Shown here one piece after another: positions 11,570 through 21,887 of a stretch of 64,000 nt of DNA. The translations under genes were made by a program, and so were the position numbers. How positions within the stretch are numbered: position 1 is the first letter of the stretch; each line of letters starts with the position of its first letter. Under the pieces are notes generated by a model. The model saw only the letters and a program-made list of their open reading frames with translations. It did no database searches and was not told the origin of the DNA. Source of the DNA: Hsuehochloa calcarea (lineage: Eukaryota; Streptophyta; Magnoliopsida; Poales; Poaceae); contig CM070596.1 of the NCBI GenBank assembly GCA_036346395.1, positions 22,854,177 to 22,918,176 on the forward strand, read 5' to 3'.

Positions 11570-14500
11570 TTAAAAGCCATTAAGCAAATTCTTCTTCCCG
11601 TGCCTTTGGCAGAACGATTTGATCCTTTCAAGACCGTCCAGAAGAGAATATGAATCAATAGCAAAAGTAATACGGACCCAGTTATCCATTCCCAGAACAC
11701 TCCCTACAGTTGAGCAACACCGGTTAGACAAGTATAAGGAGATGCAATCATATAAACTATAAAACAAGGACCTTAACTAGGTTTTCTTCATTTTAAAAAT
11801 AGTATAATAAATCTCTAGCTTAAAATACTAGAGGGGCAAGTCTTTGATACTATAAACTAAATCTCCCATGCTACCACAATAATATATCTCTAGCTTTTTC
11901 AGTTAATTATCAACAACCATATTACGAAAATGATAAATTGTATTAACCTAAATATCACTGCAATAACCACCATGTTACATCTTCTTATAACCACATCAAT
12001 GTATCTATACCTTTTCTTCAGTAAGTTATCAATATCCATGTTACTAAAGGACAAATTTATGCTCACCTAAATATAATTGTATCACTATATTACATTTTCT
12101 TATATGATAAAAATGGTATGTTTTTTAGTTCACAATGAGCAACTTATTTCATATCATTTCTAAACACAATCACTTAATTTTAGAACCATAACTATAATAA
12201 TATTGAATATATACTCTGTTTATAATAGTAATTTGAAATGTAAGATTGATATGCTCTGTTGGTCTTCACTTCAAAACATGAACAACACAAACATGTAATA
12301 ATGAAAAAGATATGCCCTGTTAGTCTTCACTAAAAAAACATGAACATGACACTATTCAAACAAATAGTGATACAATTGGTTATAAAGACAAAATCACCAC
12401 TTATGTGTTTAGTTAATTATACTGTTAGAAGATAATAAGAATATACTAAATAGCTGAGAAATATAACATAACATATTTTAAACTTTTGTACAGATATATC
12501 ATATTACTCAAGCTTTTGTGCTGTAATAAGAACTGAATAGACAGCTAAAAAATTATTCTATATGTAGTCTTTTTTAGCATAGCAGATACATTCCTACCTG
12601 GGCATAAAATCACCGATTCTTCTTTTGCAAGCTTGCAGCAAAAATCAATATCATCATGGATCCCCTCCAAAAGATATAAGTTCAATTTCACCTGTTTTAC
12701 AGGCTTTCAACATAAGATGATTGACAACCAAGCTTCTATAAAATATCTAGGTTTATTTTAATGTAGTTTGTGCATAACAATTACATGGTAATAACAAAAA
12801 TAAACTTATTAGGATGTTAATAGGAAAAGTAGTTACAATAACTTTAAACTTACAAAATCATTCTTCAGAAATATTATTACAAACTAAAATCTAATCCACT
12901 AAATTTTAATAATTTCAATACATGGTGATCCGAAGATTATTTTAGAGTACTAAATTTATGGTAATTAAACTCCAAGAATAACATTAAAAAAAAGTTACCA
13001 TCATAAACATGGATCCTTCTGGCTTGTGAGGACAAGTGATGCATTTGATCTCCTTTATTTCTCTGTAACATATCTCTGATGTTTCCATTAGCAAATCAAT
13101 GATCCTCTTAAAAAAATCTTCCTTTGTGTTCTCAAGAATTTGTGGAAGAGCTGCCTAATAAATTCAACAGTAGAACATGCACGATTTAGTTCCTAGATAT
13201 AAAATGCATAAGAGATTATAAACAAAAAAGATATCAAAATCTCAAGAAATCAAATAGGCTAATACCAAATTCCCAAATTATTGTATTTATAAAATATGAT
13301 ATACTTGCTCTTGTATTTACTCTCTCCAGTCACAAATACATGTCGTTTTGGGATGTCTAATCAAACTTTTGAAACTTTGGTTATTGATATCTTTTTAAAT
13401 ATTTGGATTGGATGGATGAAAATCATGTGTGTAGATTTGTCGTGAATTTTTTTTCACAATATTATAGTTTTATTTGGTTTTATAAATATATTATAATAGA
13501 AATTAGTGGTCAATAGACATGTATTTGTGACTGCAGAGAGTATAAAGTTCCTGTATTTATGACATACTTTTGATGACACTCACAATACAACTTGTATCTT
13601 CTCAGTAATAGTAATTTTAACTATATTTTGATATATATTTTTCTCAATTTTTTAATACGTACCTGTTTTATTGAAATAAAAGGAAACAAATAGTAATAAT
13701 TAAAAAGGGAAAACATAGTTATCTTGGTTTAATCATTTTGATTATTTTATTTTTCACGTTTGGTACCCATTGGCTTCCAATAATACTATTTATTTGCCAA
13801 GTATTTAAAATATGGGGTTACGAAATTGCTACCAAAGCAAAATAGGAAGACAAGAAGAAGAAAAAAATGCCATACACTAACCTGAATGAAAGTTGCCGGG
13901 TCAGTTGAAACATTAAGGAAGTTTGTAATTGACGCAGCAATCTACAAACAATCAGTACATTTTTAGAGAAAGATCAATTCACACAAAAGAATATGAAAAG
14001 AGTATTAAAGGTTTACCTTTGTTTCTTGTAAAATATTCTTGGGGTCGCATATTGCTATCCAACCAAGTCTCCATCCAGGCACTATCCATCTCTTTGATAG
14101 AGATCCTAGGGTCAGAACAGGGACAATGTGCCCAAAGGAACCCATTGGGACAAATGGAGAACCACCAAAAACCAAATTGCCATATACTTCATCAGCAATG
14201 ACTAATATTCCAAGCTTCCTTGCTAGCTCTGCGACCTGAATAAGATTTACACACATACGTAGTTAAAAGTAACGTACATTTAAATAGACAAACAAGGCAA
14301 AGGAGGGACTCAAACCTTGGCTAGATGCTCGTAGGTGTACACATTCCCACATGGATTGTTGGGATTTATGATGACCATCGCAGTAGTGTTGTTGTCAGCA
14401 ATATATTCCACGTTGTCAAGATCGATCTCCCAACCCTTTTCAGGGATAAGATCGAAATGGCGAACTTGCAGGTTGTTGAATGCAGCACGCGCCTCGTAAT

Positions 14501-15400
14501 TGGGATAACCCGGTCGAGGAAGCAGTATGTTGGTGCCTGGCTGGGCTAGAACCGAGATTATGACCTCAATGGCCTGAGTGCCTCCAGCAGTGAGGAAGAT
14601 GTCGTCGGTTGACAGTTTGTAAGGGAGATCACGGGACAAGTGCTCCGCCACAGCACTAATTTTGAAACGACGGCACAGGGTCAGTAGCCATGTAGTTTCG
14701 ATGATGTGCTACCAAAATAACTGAAGTTGCATGCTTCAAATGTAAACCACGCCATGCGTTGATCAGCAAGCATAGAAGCAGCAAGAACAATAATACAGTA
14801 TATATAACATCCTCTTCTGGAATGTTCTTGTAAAAGATGAGAATTTCCTTCCGTTTGTATTGTATTTGGCTCTGTTTTGTCAGGTGAAAGATGAGGCCAT
14901 CCGAAGAGTATGAAAAGGTGAAACACGTAGCAGTTGAGATACATACACACGTGCAGTACGCGCGGCAGGCCTGTGCGTCGGTTTATGCAAGCAGGGGGAA
15001 CATGCATATGGACAAATCACGGCAAAACTACGTGCTGGCAAAAAAAAAAAAAAAAAACTAGGACGTACCGTCGTGCGGCGGGGAGGCCGACGCCGGCGGG
15101 GTAGCAGTTGAACTCCCCCGACCGCAGCGCGGCGGCGACGGCGTTCTCCGCCTCGGCGGCCGTGCGGAAGGCCGGGAACACGGATGGATCCCCGTGCGCC
15201 AGCGGCAGCACCGGCCGCGGCCCGCGCTCGTCCACGCTCGCGCTGATCTTGTACCGCACCGCCCGGATGCTCATCTTCTCGCCCGCCGCCGCCAGCGCGC
15301 CCTCCCTCGCCCGCGCGAACCTCCACCCCGCCGCCGCGTGCCCGGCCCCATTCTCGCCGGCGCCGTGCCCGTTGCTGTGGCCGTTCTGGTGGCTCGCCAT
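11570..15400 (-). CDS. NAAT: Nicotianamine/tyrosine aminotransferase-like gene, 7 exons, 444 aa
   Basis: Exons on the minus strand: 15069-15400, 14316-14655, 14017-14235, 13882-13941, 12999-13154, 12598-12691 and 11570-11703. All six introns have GT-AG ends and the joined frame is open for 444 codons plus TAA. The protein is a PLP-dependent class I/II aminotransferase. Residues 1-30 are a Gly/Asn/His/Ala-rich leader, then 'RYKISASV', 'PLPLAHGDPSVFPAF'-type and 'GVGLPAAR' family blocks. NPNNPCG begins at residue 208, DEVY at 239-242, the PLP lysine is K272 in SLSKRW, and the substrate-carboxylate arginine is R411 in NWVRI. Six introns matches what is known for cereal NAAT genes. Cereal NAAT converts nicotianamine to the 3''-keto intermediate of mugineic acid phytosiderophores; tyrosine aminotransferases share the fold, so substrate is inferred. 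No organelle signal is evident, so it is probably cytosolic. The start is the first ATG, ~120 bases from a TATA box. Confidence 0.93.
13320..13540. mobile_element. Stowaway-like MITE in NAAT intron 4
   Basis: A 221-bp element with terminal inverted repeats of about 25 bp (CTCTCTCCAGTCACAAATAC… and its complement ending GTGACTGCAGAGAG), flanked by TA on both sides, the target duplication of Tc1/mariner-type Stowaway MITEs. It has no coding capacity. It lies in the 727-bp intron 4 and leaves the splice sites intact. Confidence 0.88.
15036..15057. repeat. Poly(A/T) tract in NAAT intron 1
   Basis: A run of about 18 A on the plus strand (T on the coding strand) lies about 12 bases inside intron 1 near the donor. 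Its length is likely to vary between assemblies. Confidence 0.7.
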
Positions 15401-15520
15401 ACGTGCGACTGCAACAGCAAGGACTGGGGAGTAATTGACTAAGGAGGAGTATGTGTTTGGTTTGGTTTGGTTCTTGCTCGACTTGATGAGTTGAGCAACT
15501 AGTCTCCGGATAGCCGCGTC

Positions 15521-15527
15521 TTATATA
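15521..15527 (-). promoter_or_regulatory. TATA box of NAAT-like gene
   Basis: TATATAA on the minus strand, 121 bases upstream of the ATG. It predicts transcription start near 15490 and a 5' UTR of roughly 90 bases. Confidence 0.75.
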
Positions 15528-15730
15528 GGCGTTGCCTTGACCGCCTCAGGAAAAAATACAGTACACAGATACAGAAAAAAAATTGTAACGGGGAGATCCT
15601 CTCCATCAGCAGTTGAATTATTTTTAAGAGTGCTGATCCAACAGCTAACGAGGAGACCCTCACGTCAGATTCTCTCTTAGCAAATTTCATTCGCACAGAT
15701 ACAGGGGTGGGTGGAGCGCAGAGCAGCAGG

Positions 15731-15960
15731 AAGCATGCGCGCAGCGCTAGCTACACGTAAGCTTTGTCTCCTTTTGACGGACGTGGCAGTTGCGATCCTC
15801 TTATTCTTATCCGCCGCAACGATTCGCGTTTTATGCAGCAACAGCACGGCGGCTGTCGTCATCATTATCACCCTTAAAAAGGAAAGGGGAGAAAGAAAAA
15901 GGGGTGGAACGGCTACCTGAAAACAGCGGCACAACGGTGCCGGGGACGCATGAAGCATGC
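15731..15960 (-). promoter_or_regulatory. Two AAGCATGC motifs upstream of NAAT (possible iron-response sites)
   Basis: AAGCATGC occurs at 15731-15738 and 15953-15960, about 205 and 430 bases upstream of the TATA box. It contains CATGC, the core bound by the grass factor IDEF1, and shares eight bases with the published IDE1 element. The motif is short, so function is inferred from context. Confidence 0.4.
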
Positions 15961-16879
15961 CTCCCCTCCCGGAGCTGATTAGTTGAGTGACCCCTTGGGC
16001 TCTAGCCAAAATAGACCAATCTCCACCGTAATTTTGGCATTACCATGTTCGAATTCGCAAAATTGATTAATGCAGCTCGAGATTGCACAACGTGTTTCCA
16101 GGCTTCGTCTGATTGACGCTGTGGTGGTTTTTTTTTTTCAAAAGATAGCACGTTCGAGCCGTAACACAAAAATCTTGCGATGTTAACTGAATGGAGTTTA
16201 ACTACCCGGTTCGCAAGGTTTTTTAACAAAAATCTTACGTGGTTAACTAACATTAAATCTGCGAATTGATATACTCAATGACGTGTTCGATCGATCACGC
16301 GCCAGGCCGTAGTCGTGCTGTAAAGCTCCGGGTGGTAAAAGGAGACGTTACACACGCCAGAATGCATTTTTTGTAGAGTACATTTTTGGAGATAAGTGGA
16401 TGTTGCAGAAATGAGAATATAGGGTGTGATCGCTAAGGTGCATAAGGAAAAATCTAGAGAAACGCTAGTGTTAAGTGTCATTCTAAGTTTCCAACGGTAC
16501 AACCTTCTATCATTCGATCCACACATCCAACGGCAAACATAGGGGTGGATCCATGCCTCGGGCCGGGTGAACTATAGCTCGAGGCATGTAAATCTTACCA
16601 GTGTTAAAACTCATAAAAAAAAATCTTAAATGACACTATTTACGCTCAAAATAGTAAATCTCGCCCTCTCCGTACATCAAAACCAAAAATAGCACCGCGA
16701 ACTCGCCACTGTCATCCGAACTCCCCTCGTCCGCACACTAGGCGGCCATACCCACCCTGTTCGTGCACATCAAGAGAAGATCTTCAACAAATGGTAATTT
16801 TTCCACATGCCTCATGTTCATTAAATGTGTAATTAGTGTTAAATTAACTTTTCCAAAATGTTAATTTATTAGTGCAAAC
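15961..16879. other. Upstream intergenic DNA, nothing recognised
   Basis: No gene seen. 16165-16250 holds two similar 20-bp pieces (CAAAAATCTTGCGATGTTAAC and a variant ending CGTGGTTAAC) about 50 bases apart, suggesting a small duplication. The rest is mixed composition without clear element ends. Confidence 0.4.
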
Positions 16880-17460
16880 TGTTAATGAATACGATAGGTT
16901 GTCAAGTACGTAATGATTAGGCAACATAATTAGGCATATTTAGTAAGTCGTAGTTAATTTTTTTCTAAATTAATTAGTCGTAATTCATTAATCATAATTA
17001 ATTTTTTGCAATTAATTAGTTATATTCAATTTATAATAATTAATTTAGTTGTAACTATTTAGTTATCATTAAGTAGTCCTCATTAAATAGTCATGATTAA
17101 CTAGTCATAGTCATTTAGTCATAATTAATTATTCATAATTAATGAGTCGTAATTAATTTAGTTGTAATTAATTGATCTTAATTAAATAGTCATAATGAAA
17201 TAATCATAAATATTTAGTCATAATTAATTTAGATGCAATTAATTACTTTAAATTAATTTAGTCGTAGTTACTTAGTTAAAATTAATTAGTAGTAATTAAT
17301 TTAGTCATAATTAATTATTTGTAATGAATTGGTCATCGTTAGTCGTAATTAATTGGTCATATTTTATTAGTTGTAACTAATTAGTCGTGATTAATTAGTC
17401 ATTAGTTAGTCCTAATTAATTAGTCGTAATTAATTACTTGTAGTAATTTAGTCATAAGGA
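16880..17460. repeat. Degenerate AT-rich tandem array (TTAGTCRTAATTAA)
   Basis: Roughly forty imperfect units of about 12-15 bases built on TTAGTCGTAATTAA or TTAGTCATAATTAA. Spacing is irregular and units diverge, so it is an old array or local satellite. Confidence 0.8.
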
Positions 17461-18193
17461 TTACAATTTTTTTGGTAGAAATTTAGTAGTTTTTTCTGAT
17501 ACACTGATTAGGCTAAGTTTGTACATAGGGATTACCGATGTGTTTTTATTTTGGAGAGGTAGGGAAATGTAGAGTAAAAAGTGTGCCCTATTTATTTGAT
17601 TGTGTACAATAAAGAATGGTAAATTGCTCGTAACATATGTATTGGGTTGTTGTGGCTTTGCGTAATGTCCAACATTCAAGACTTGCTTGTGTTTTATAGC
17701 GACAATCTTGTACAGGGTGGATTAGGTGGGTTGGACATGTCAAGATACTAGTTTAAGATGGTCCGTGCGAAGGGTTTGGATGCAATGAATATTCACGAGC
17801 TAAGGAGCCGCATCCGAAGGGAGATCAACACAGAGACATTAACAAAGATGCTTTTCTTCGAGGTGATCACCTACACGAATAGGGTAGGGTAGGGCATATG
17901 GGAATTACATAAGGTGAATGGTAGCGTTACGTGGAGCCAGTACATGCAGATTGTTATGAAGCCCGAGGCAGGTAGTGTACGTGAATTTGGTGCATAGGGT
18001 GCCAGCAAACCTTGATGATATTGGTGCCAGTGGGAGCGAGGAAGAGCAGGCGATGCGTGAAGACGAGAGCATGGAATATGCTATTTTGGAGGAAGACTAC
18101 GAAGGAAGACTTGAGGAGAATTTTGTGCAAAATGAGAGGGAAGGACAATGGTGGTCGGCCTGCATTTACTGTCATGAGTTTCTACCGAACTAA
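17461..18193. other. Unrecognised stretch with a short plus-strand acidic reading frame
   Basis: The frame at 17975-18193 reads 'NLVHRVPANLDDIGASGSEEEQAMREDESMEYAILEEDYEGRLEENF'. Upstream plus-strand text (about 17790-17870) reads 'NIHELRSRIRREINTETLTKMLFFEVITYTN' in pieces. The composition resembles the N-terminal region of a plant transposase such as a Mutator-like element, but no diagnostic motif is present. Likely a decayed transposon exon. Confidence 0.3.
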
Positions 18194-18199
18194 GCTCGG

Positions 18200-20193
18200 A
18201 TGGTAGTGAGGAGAACACACTCTAGGGTACAGGGGGTGGTGGTCTGGTCGACGGAATTGTGTCAACGTAGCCACGCACAGAAATTCCTGCGCCACTCACT
18301 CGTCTCGTCGCCAACCTCTCGCAAGAACCCGCAAGTCGCCTTGCCCAATTTAAGACGCACTAGGCCTGCATCCCCCTTCCTTCCGCAATCCTCTTCCTCC
18401 CTACTCTCCTCCTCCTCCTCGCGTGGGAGACTCCATTCAGCCTCCGGACCTCACCAAGCCGCACCACCACCTCCAGTGAGCTTCGGATGCCACCGTCACG
18501 TGCTCCAGCACTGCCTACGCTCCCTCCTGCTGGTGCTCACCTCCCCCCTCCCAAGCATCGTGACGCTCGAAATGGCTGCGCCCCCATTTTCTTCCCCACA
18601 CCGGCTGCCGCCCTCCACTCGACGTCCCAGCCACCCCGGTGAGCTTCTCCCCCATCTAATCATGTCATAATGTGTTCCCAAGCCTCCACCCTTGTTCCCC
18701 TCATTCAATTGCATGTCACCCCACAGAGCACTCGCACCATCGCCTTCCTCGTAAAAGGCCAAACCGCCTTGCTGGCTCGCCATTTCTCCGTCGAGCTCCA
18801 CATCAATTCCTCATGATTGGAGCACCTCTACACCCCCTCATCCTGTCCCAACCTTTGGATTGCGCTCTCCATCACTTGGTCACTGCCCCATGTTGAGCCC
18901 GACACGCCATCATCGCCTCCGCCAAAGATGCCTCTGGCTACTCCCATCCACTAGCGACTACTCTGGTGAGGTCCTACCACCTTGCTCATGCCCCCTGGCT
19001 TTACCCCTCTCCCCTTATTGCACCGCCACCCCATCTCCTCCCCACAGTCGGCCACCGTGTGCTGTCGTCCAGCTGCCACCAGCCACCTCTTGCCACGACA
19101 CCACCTCCCATGAGTTTGCCTAGGACTCCCTGTTCCATTTTGGCTACCCACGGCCATTGCCGATCCCCTCACGGCATGGTTCACCACCCCGAGTTGCTCG
19201 CCTCCCTATTTCTCGCCTCTTTTCTCCCTCTCTCCGTGTCTCTGTGTGTGTGAAGTGTCAGTGACTGACAGTGGGCCCCACTAAAACCTAAAGGTCATTA
19301 GGAAGCAAGTCTGTAGGTTAGTTAGTTGTTGAAGTTAGCACTTTGCAATATCAGTTGATGTTGATTCAAAGTGATTAGGGTCCTAAGAAGCAATTAATTT
19401 AGAATGGGTAAGTCAAATAAGAAGTTATATGAGATAGGAATCCCACTGACAAGGGGCCCTAGGCCATGGATGTAGTACTGATAACAATGGATTGCTCAAG
19501 AGTTTGATCAGAGTTGATAGGGTATATAGTATTGGATATTTTAGTTAACAATTGCATCATGACTAGTTTCATTACCGAATGAATCAAGGAGGTTGGAGCC
19601 TCCACTAGTATTTTACAACAAAGCTCAACTTTGTTAAAACGTGAGTTATCTAGAAATGCTAGGTCTCTGGATTTGCTACTACTTAATCTATTTCAATAAG
19701 TGGCTTTATGCAAACAAAAGAACCACAAGTCATTCCTTTGATCAGCATTGCATATTATATAACTACATTCTGTATGTTGGTTTAGAAGTACGGTTGTGTA
19801 CTCATACTCGCTCAATATATTATTATTCAGTAAGCATAAAAGAAGAAGGCTACATGGACACTTATGTGTGTTCTTCACGACTGAAAGACAAGAACGCCTA
19901 AGACTAGGTCGTGCGCCCCAGTCAGTTGCCTGTGGGTATATCATGAGGGTTCCACATGTTGTATTTCAATTATGCTTCCATTGCTGATTCTTCAACGATA
20001 TTTGGCCAGGTCGGCCATTCTGAAAGACAAAAGCAATAAGGTATATTTACACTTTGTTTATTATTATGCAATAGCTTTATATTTTTCGTGTTATGTGTTT
20101 GTTATTCAATGATGTAACTGTGAGCACTAGTTACTGATCTAGGGACTGGTGCTGTGAACACAAAAGATTCTAAATTACAAATTTGGGGTTTGA
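18200..20193 (+). repeat. Old LTR remnant of the 3-4-kb gypsy LTR type
   Basis: 18200-19250 is C-rich, exon-like sequence without a convincing protein. The stretch about 19900-20193 shares landmarks with the large LTRs elsewhere here: 'GTCAGTTGCCTGTGGG' (compare the reverse complement of 47870-47885), 'ACTAGTTACTGATCTAGGGACTGGT', and an end reading TTTGGGGTTTGACA. The order matches the downstream third of those LTRs. The left limit is unclear; it could begin anywhere between 17460 and 18200. Confidence 0.5.
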
Positions 20194-20293
20194 CACGTTC
20201 CTCGCTGCACCGGTGAGTTTCTGACACGTGCCTGACCATGTGTTCTAGCTCCCGATCTATCTTTTCCCCAACTTGATTCCAAGTTTTGTCAAT
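20194..20293. other. Flank of copia insertion
   Basis: About 100 bases of unrecognised sequence immediately before the copia target site. It is contiguous, in the pre-insertion state, with 30525-30927. Confidence 0.4.
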
Positions 20294-20410
20294 CATTGTG
20301 AGAGACCATGTGAGATGTGTCCCCATGCGAGTTATGAGTATTTGACGCTGTTGTTGAAAAGTTTGTGATTTGATTCATCGCCGCTAGTTCCGCTTGTTGT
20401 GATTCTCAGA

Positions 20411-20592
20411 CAGCGCAACTTCCGCCCTGGGTATGTGGAAGTACCGATAATTGGAACTTTCGGCCTGGGATAGAGGAACTTCCGATTATCCTGAGCAATG
20501 TGTTCTGTTTTGGTTTGGTGCGGAGCTTCCGGCCTGGGAGTGCGGAAGTTCCGATCATCGAAACTTCCGCCTTGGTGAAATCAGAACTTCCG
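20411..20592. repeat. CGGAACTTCCG palindrome array, LTR 5' part
   Basis: About eight copies, for example 20521-20531, 20543-20553, 20559-20569 and 20582-20592, with others degenerate. All follow CGG-AACTT-CCG or its complement. Confidence 0.85.
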
Positions 20593-20979
20593 TTTGTACG
20601 CAGAACTGTGCAGTGAGTGCATTATTTTGATTTTGAGTTGTGTTTGAATTTGAGTTAAGTGCAAAAGATGATTCTATTATATCGAGCAATGCTATGTGAT
20701 GTGTTTCTTGTTTATGCTGGTTGCAGGGCATCGAGGCGGAGTCGTGGCGAGACACGTGGAGACCGGACTAGACGCAGGCGGCGTTGACGTCATAACGGTC
20801 AAGGTGTGTCGAAGACGACGTGTACTCGAGGAGGTTGTGAGTCGTGAACAACAAGGAATGCGGGACCTTCCAGAAGATGCACGAGGGGCGAAAGGGTAAT
20901 TTCGCAAGGCGGCACAAGTGGAAGCGGGATCCGTTAGGGTTTAGCCGACGTAACGGGTTGGAGACCCGTTAGCCAAGGG

Positions 20980-20993
20980 CTATAAATAGAGGT
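20980..20993 (+). promoter_or_regulatory. TATA-like box in copia LTR
   Basis: CTATAAATAGAGG follows the copia LTR's first array and lies in the part shared by both LTRs (also at about 29652). It is the best candidate for the retroelement promoter. Confidence 0.6.
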
Positions 20994-21570
20994 GAACCCC
21001 TGGTTGTTTTGGTGACTTTGGAGAGAGAGAGAATTAGGGTTAGCTTTTTCTAAAGAGCCTTTGGAGAGGTTATTTTGCTTTGTGGCTTTAGTTGTTGAGA
21101 TGGAGAGGATGAACTGAATTTCTTGTAATCATTCCTCTATGTTTACCTCTGTAATCTTTGATTCCGTGAAATGAAATCTCTTATGTTTGTGTCTTTGAGT
21201 ATGCCTCTTTTCTTCTCTCTGTTCTTGTGTTGAATATCTAGGGTTTTGGTAAAACTCTTGATTTCTTTTGTGAGATGGCATGAAACTTGATATCTAGAAT
21301 CTTATGGATATTGCTAACATATCTTCAAAGTTTCATAAGCCAAGAATCTAAGAATCTTATTAATTTTGGTTTTGGTCTCTCTTGGCAAATATTCAAGAAA
21401 TCCGATTTTGCTTTGATTAATGGATCTTTGTCTGCGATTCCTTCTCAATGAGGTCAAGGTGTTGTTTAGGATGATGTCCTGTGAGACTTGACCCGAGAAG
21501 AGTAGCAATCTTTGAATATTTCAGATTTTTTGAAATTTCCAGTACGTGCTGTTCTTTTGTCTGGAACAAT

Positions 21571-21662
21571 CGGAACTTCCGATTTTACACAGCGGAACTT
21601 CCGCACTGGAAGACCAGAACTTCCGCAGTGCGGAACTACCGCAGGGATAATCGGAACTTCCG
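21571..21662. repeat. CGGAACTTCCG palindrome array, LTR 3' part
   Basis: Copies at 21571-21581, 21593-21603, 21615-21625, 21630-21640 and 21652-21662. The duplicate LTR has the same array, more degraded, at about 30242-30352. Confidence 0.88.
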
Positions 21663-21833
21663 ATTTCCAACAGAACAGCCCAGATCTCTTTTCTCTTTCT
21701 GTTTTTGATTCATTTCTTTATCTGAGGGTTTTAGGGTTTTGTTTATCAAGTTGAATACTAATGAGGGGAAGATCTTAATTTTTAAAGGCACCATTCACCC
21801 CCCCCCCCTCTGTTGCCATTTCGGTCCTTCAAT

Positions 21834-21847
21834 TGGTATCAGAGCCG
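21834..21847 (+). promoter_or_regulatory. Primer-binding site (tRNA-iMet type)
   Basis: TGGTATCAGAGCC begins two bases after the LTR end. Confidence 0.88.
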
Positions 21848-21887
21848 GTTAGCTCTTTTCGATATATCTTTAACCGGTCTGTGAGCC

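Larger units (their letters stand above)
20299..21831 (+). repeat. 5' LTR of copia element
   Basis: Begins TGAGAGACC and ends GGTCCTTCA directly before the primer-binding site. Contains two arrays of CGG-N5-CCG palindromes, a TATA-like 'gctataaatagagg' at about 20980, and a poly(C) tract near the end. The last 875 bases match 29629-30519. Confidence 0.88.

Noticed and set aside
14880..15442. Open frames overlapping NAAT exon 1 on both strands
   Set aside because: Shadows of the GC-rich first exon. Only the minus-strand frame from 15400 joins the other exons and matches the family.
18200..19253. Plus-strand frames of 87-156 codons
   Set aside because: Pro/Ser/His-rich, overlapping each other, and without family similarity. 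The stretch lies in a probable LTR remnant.
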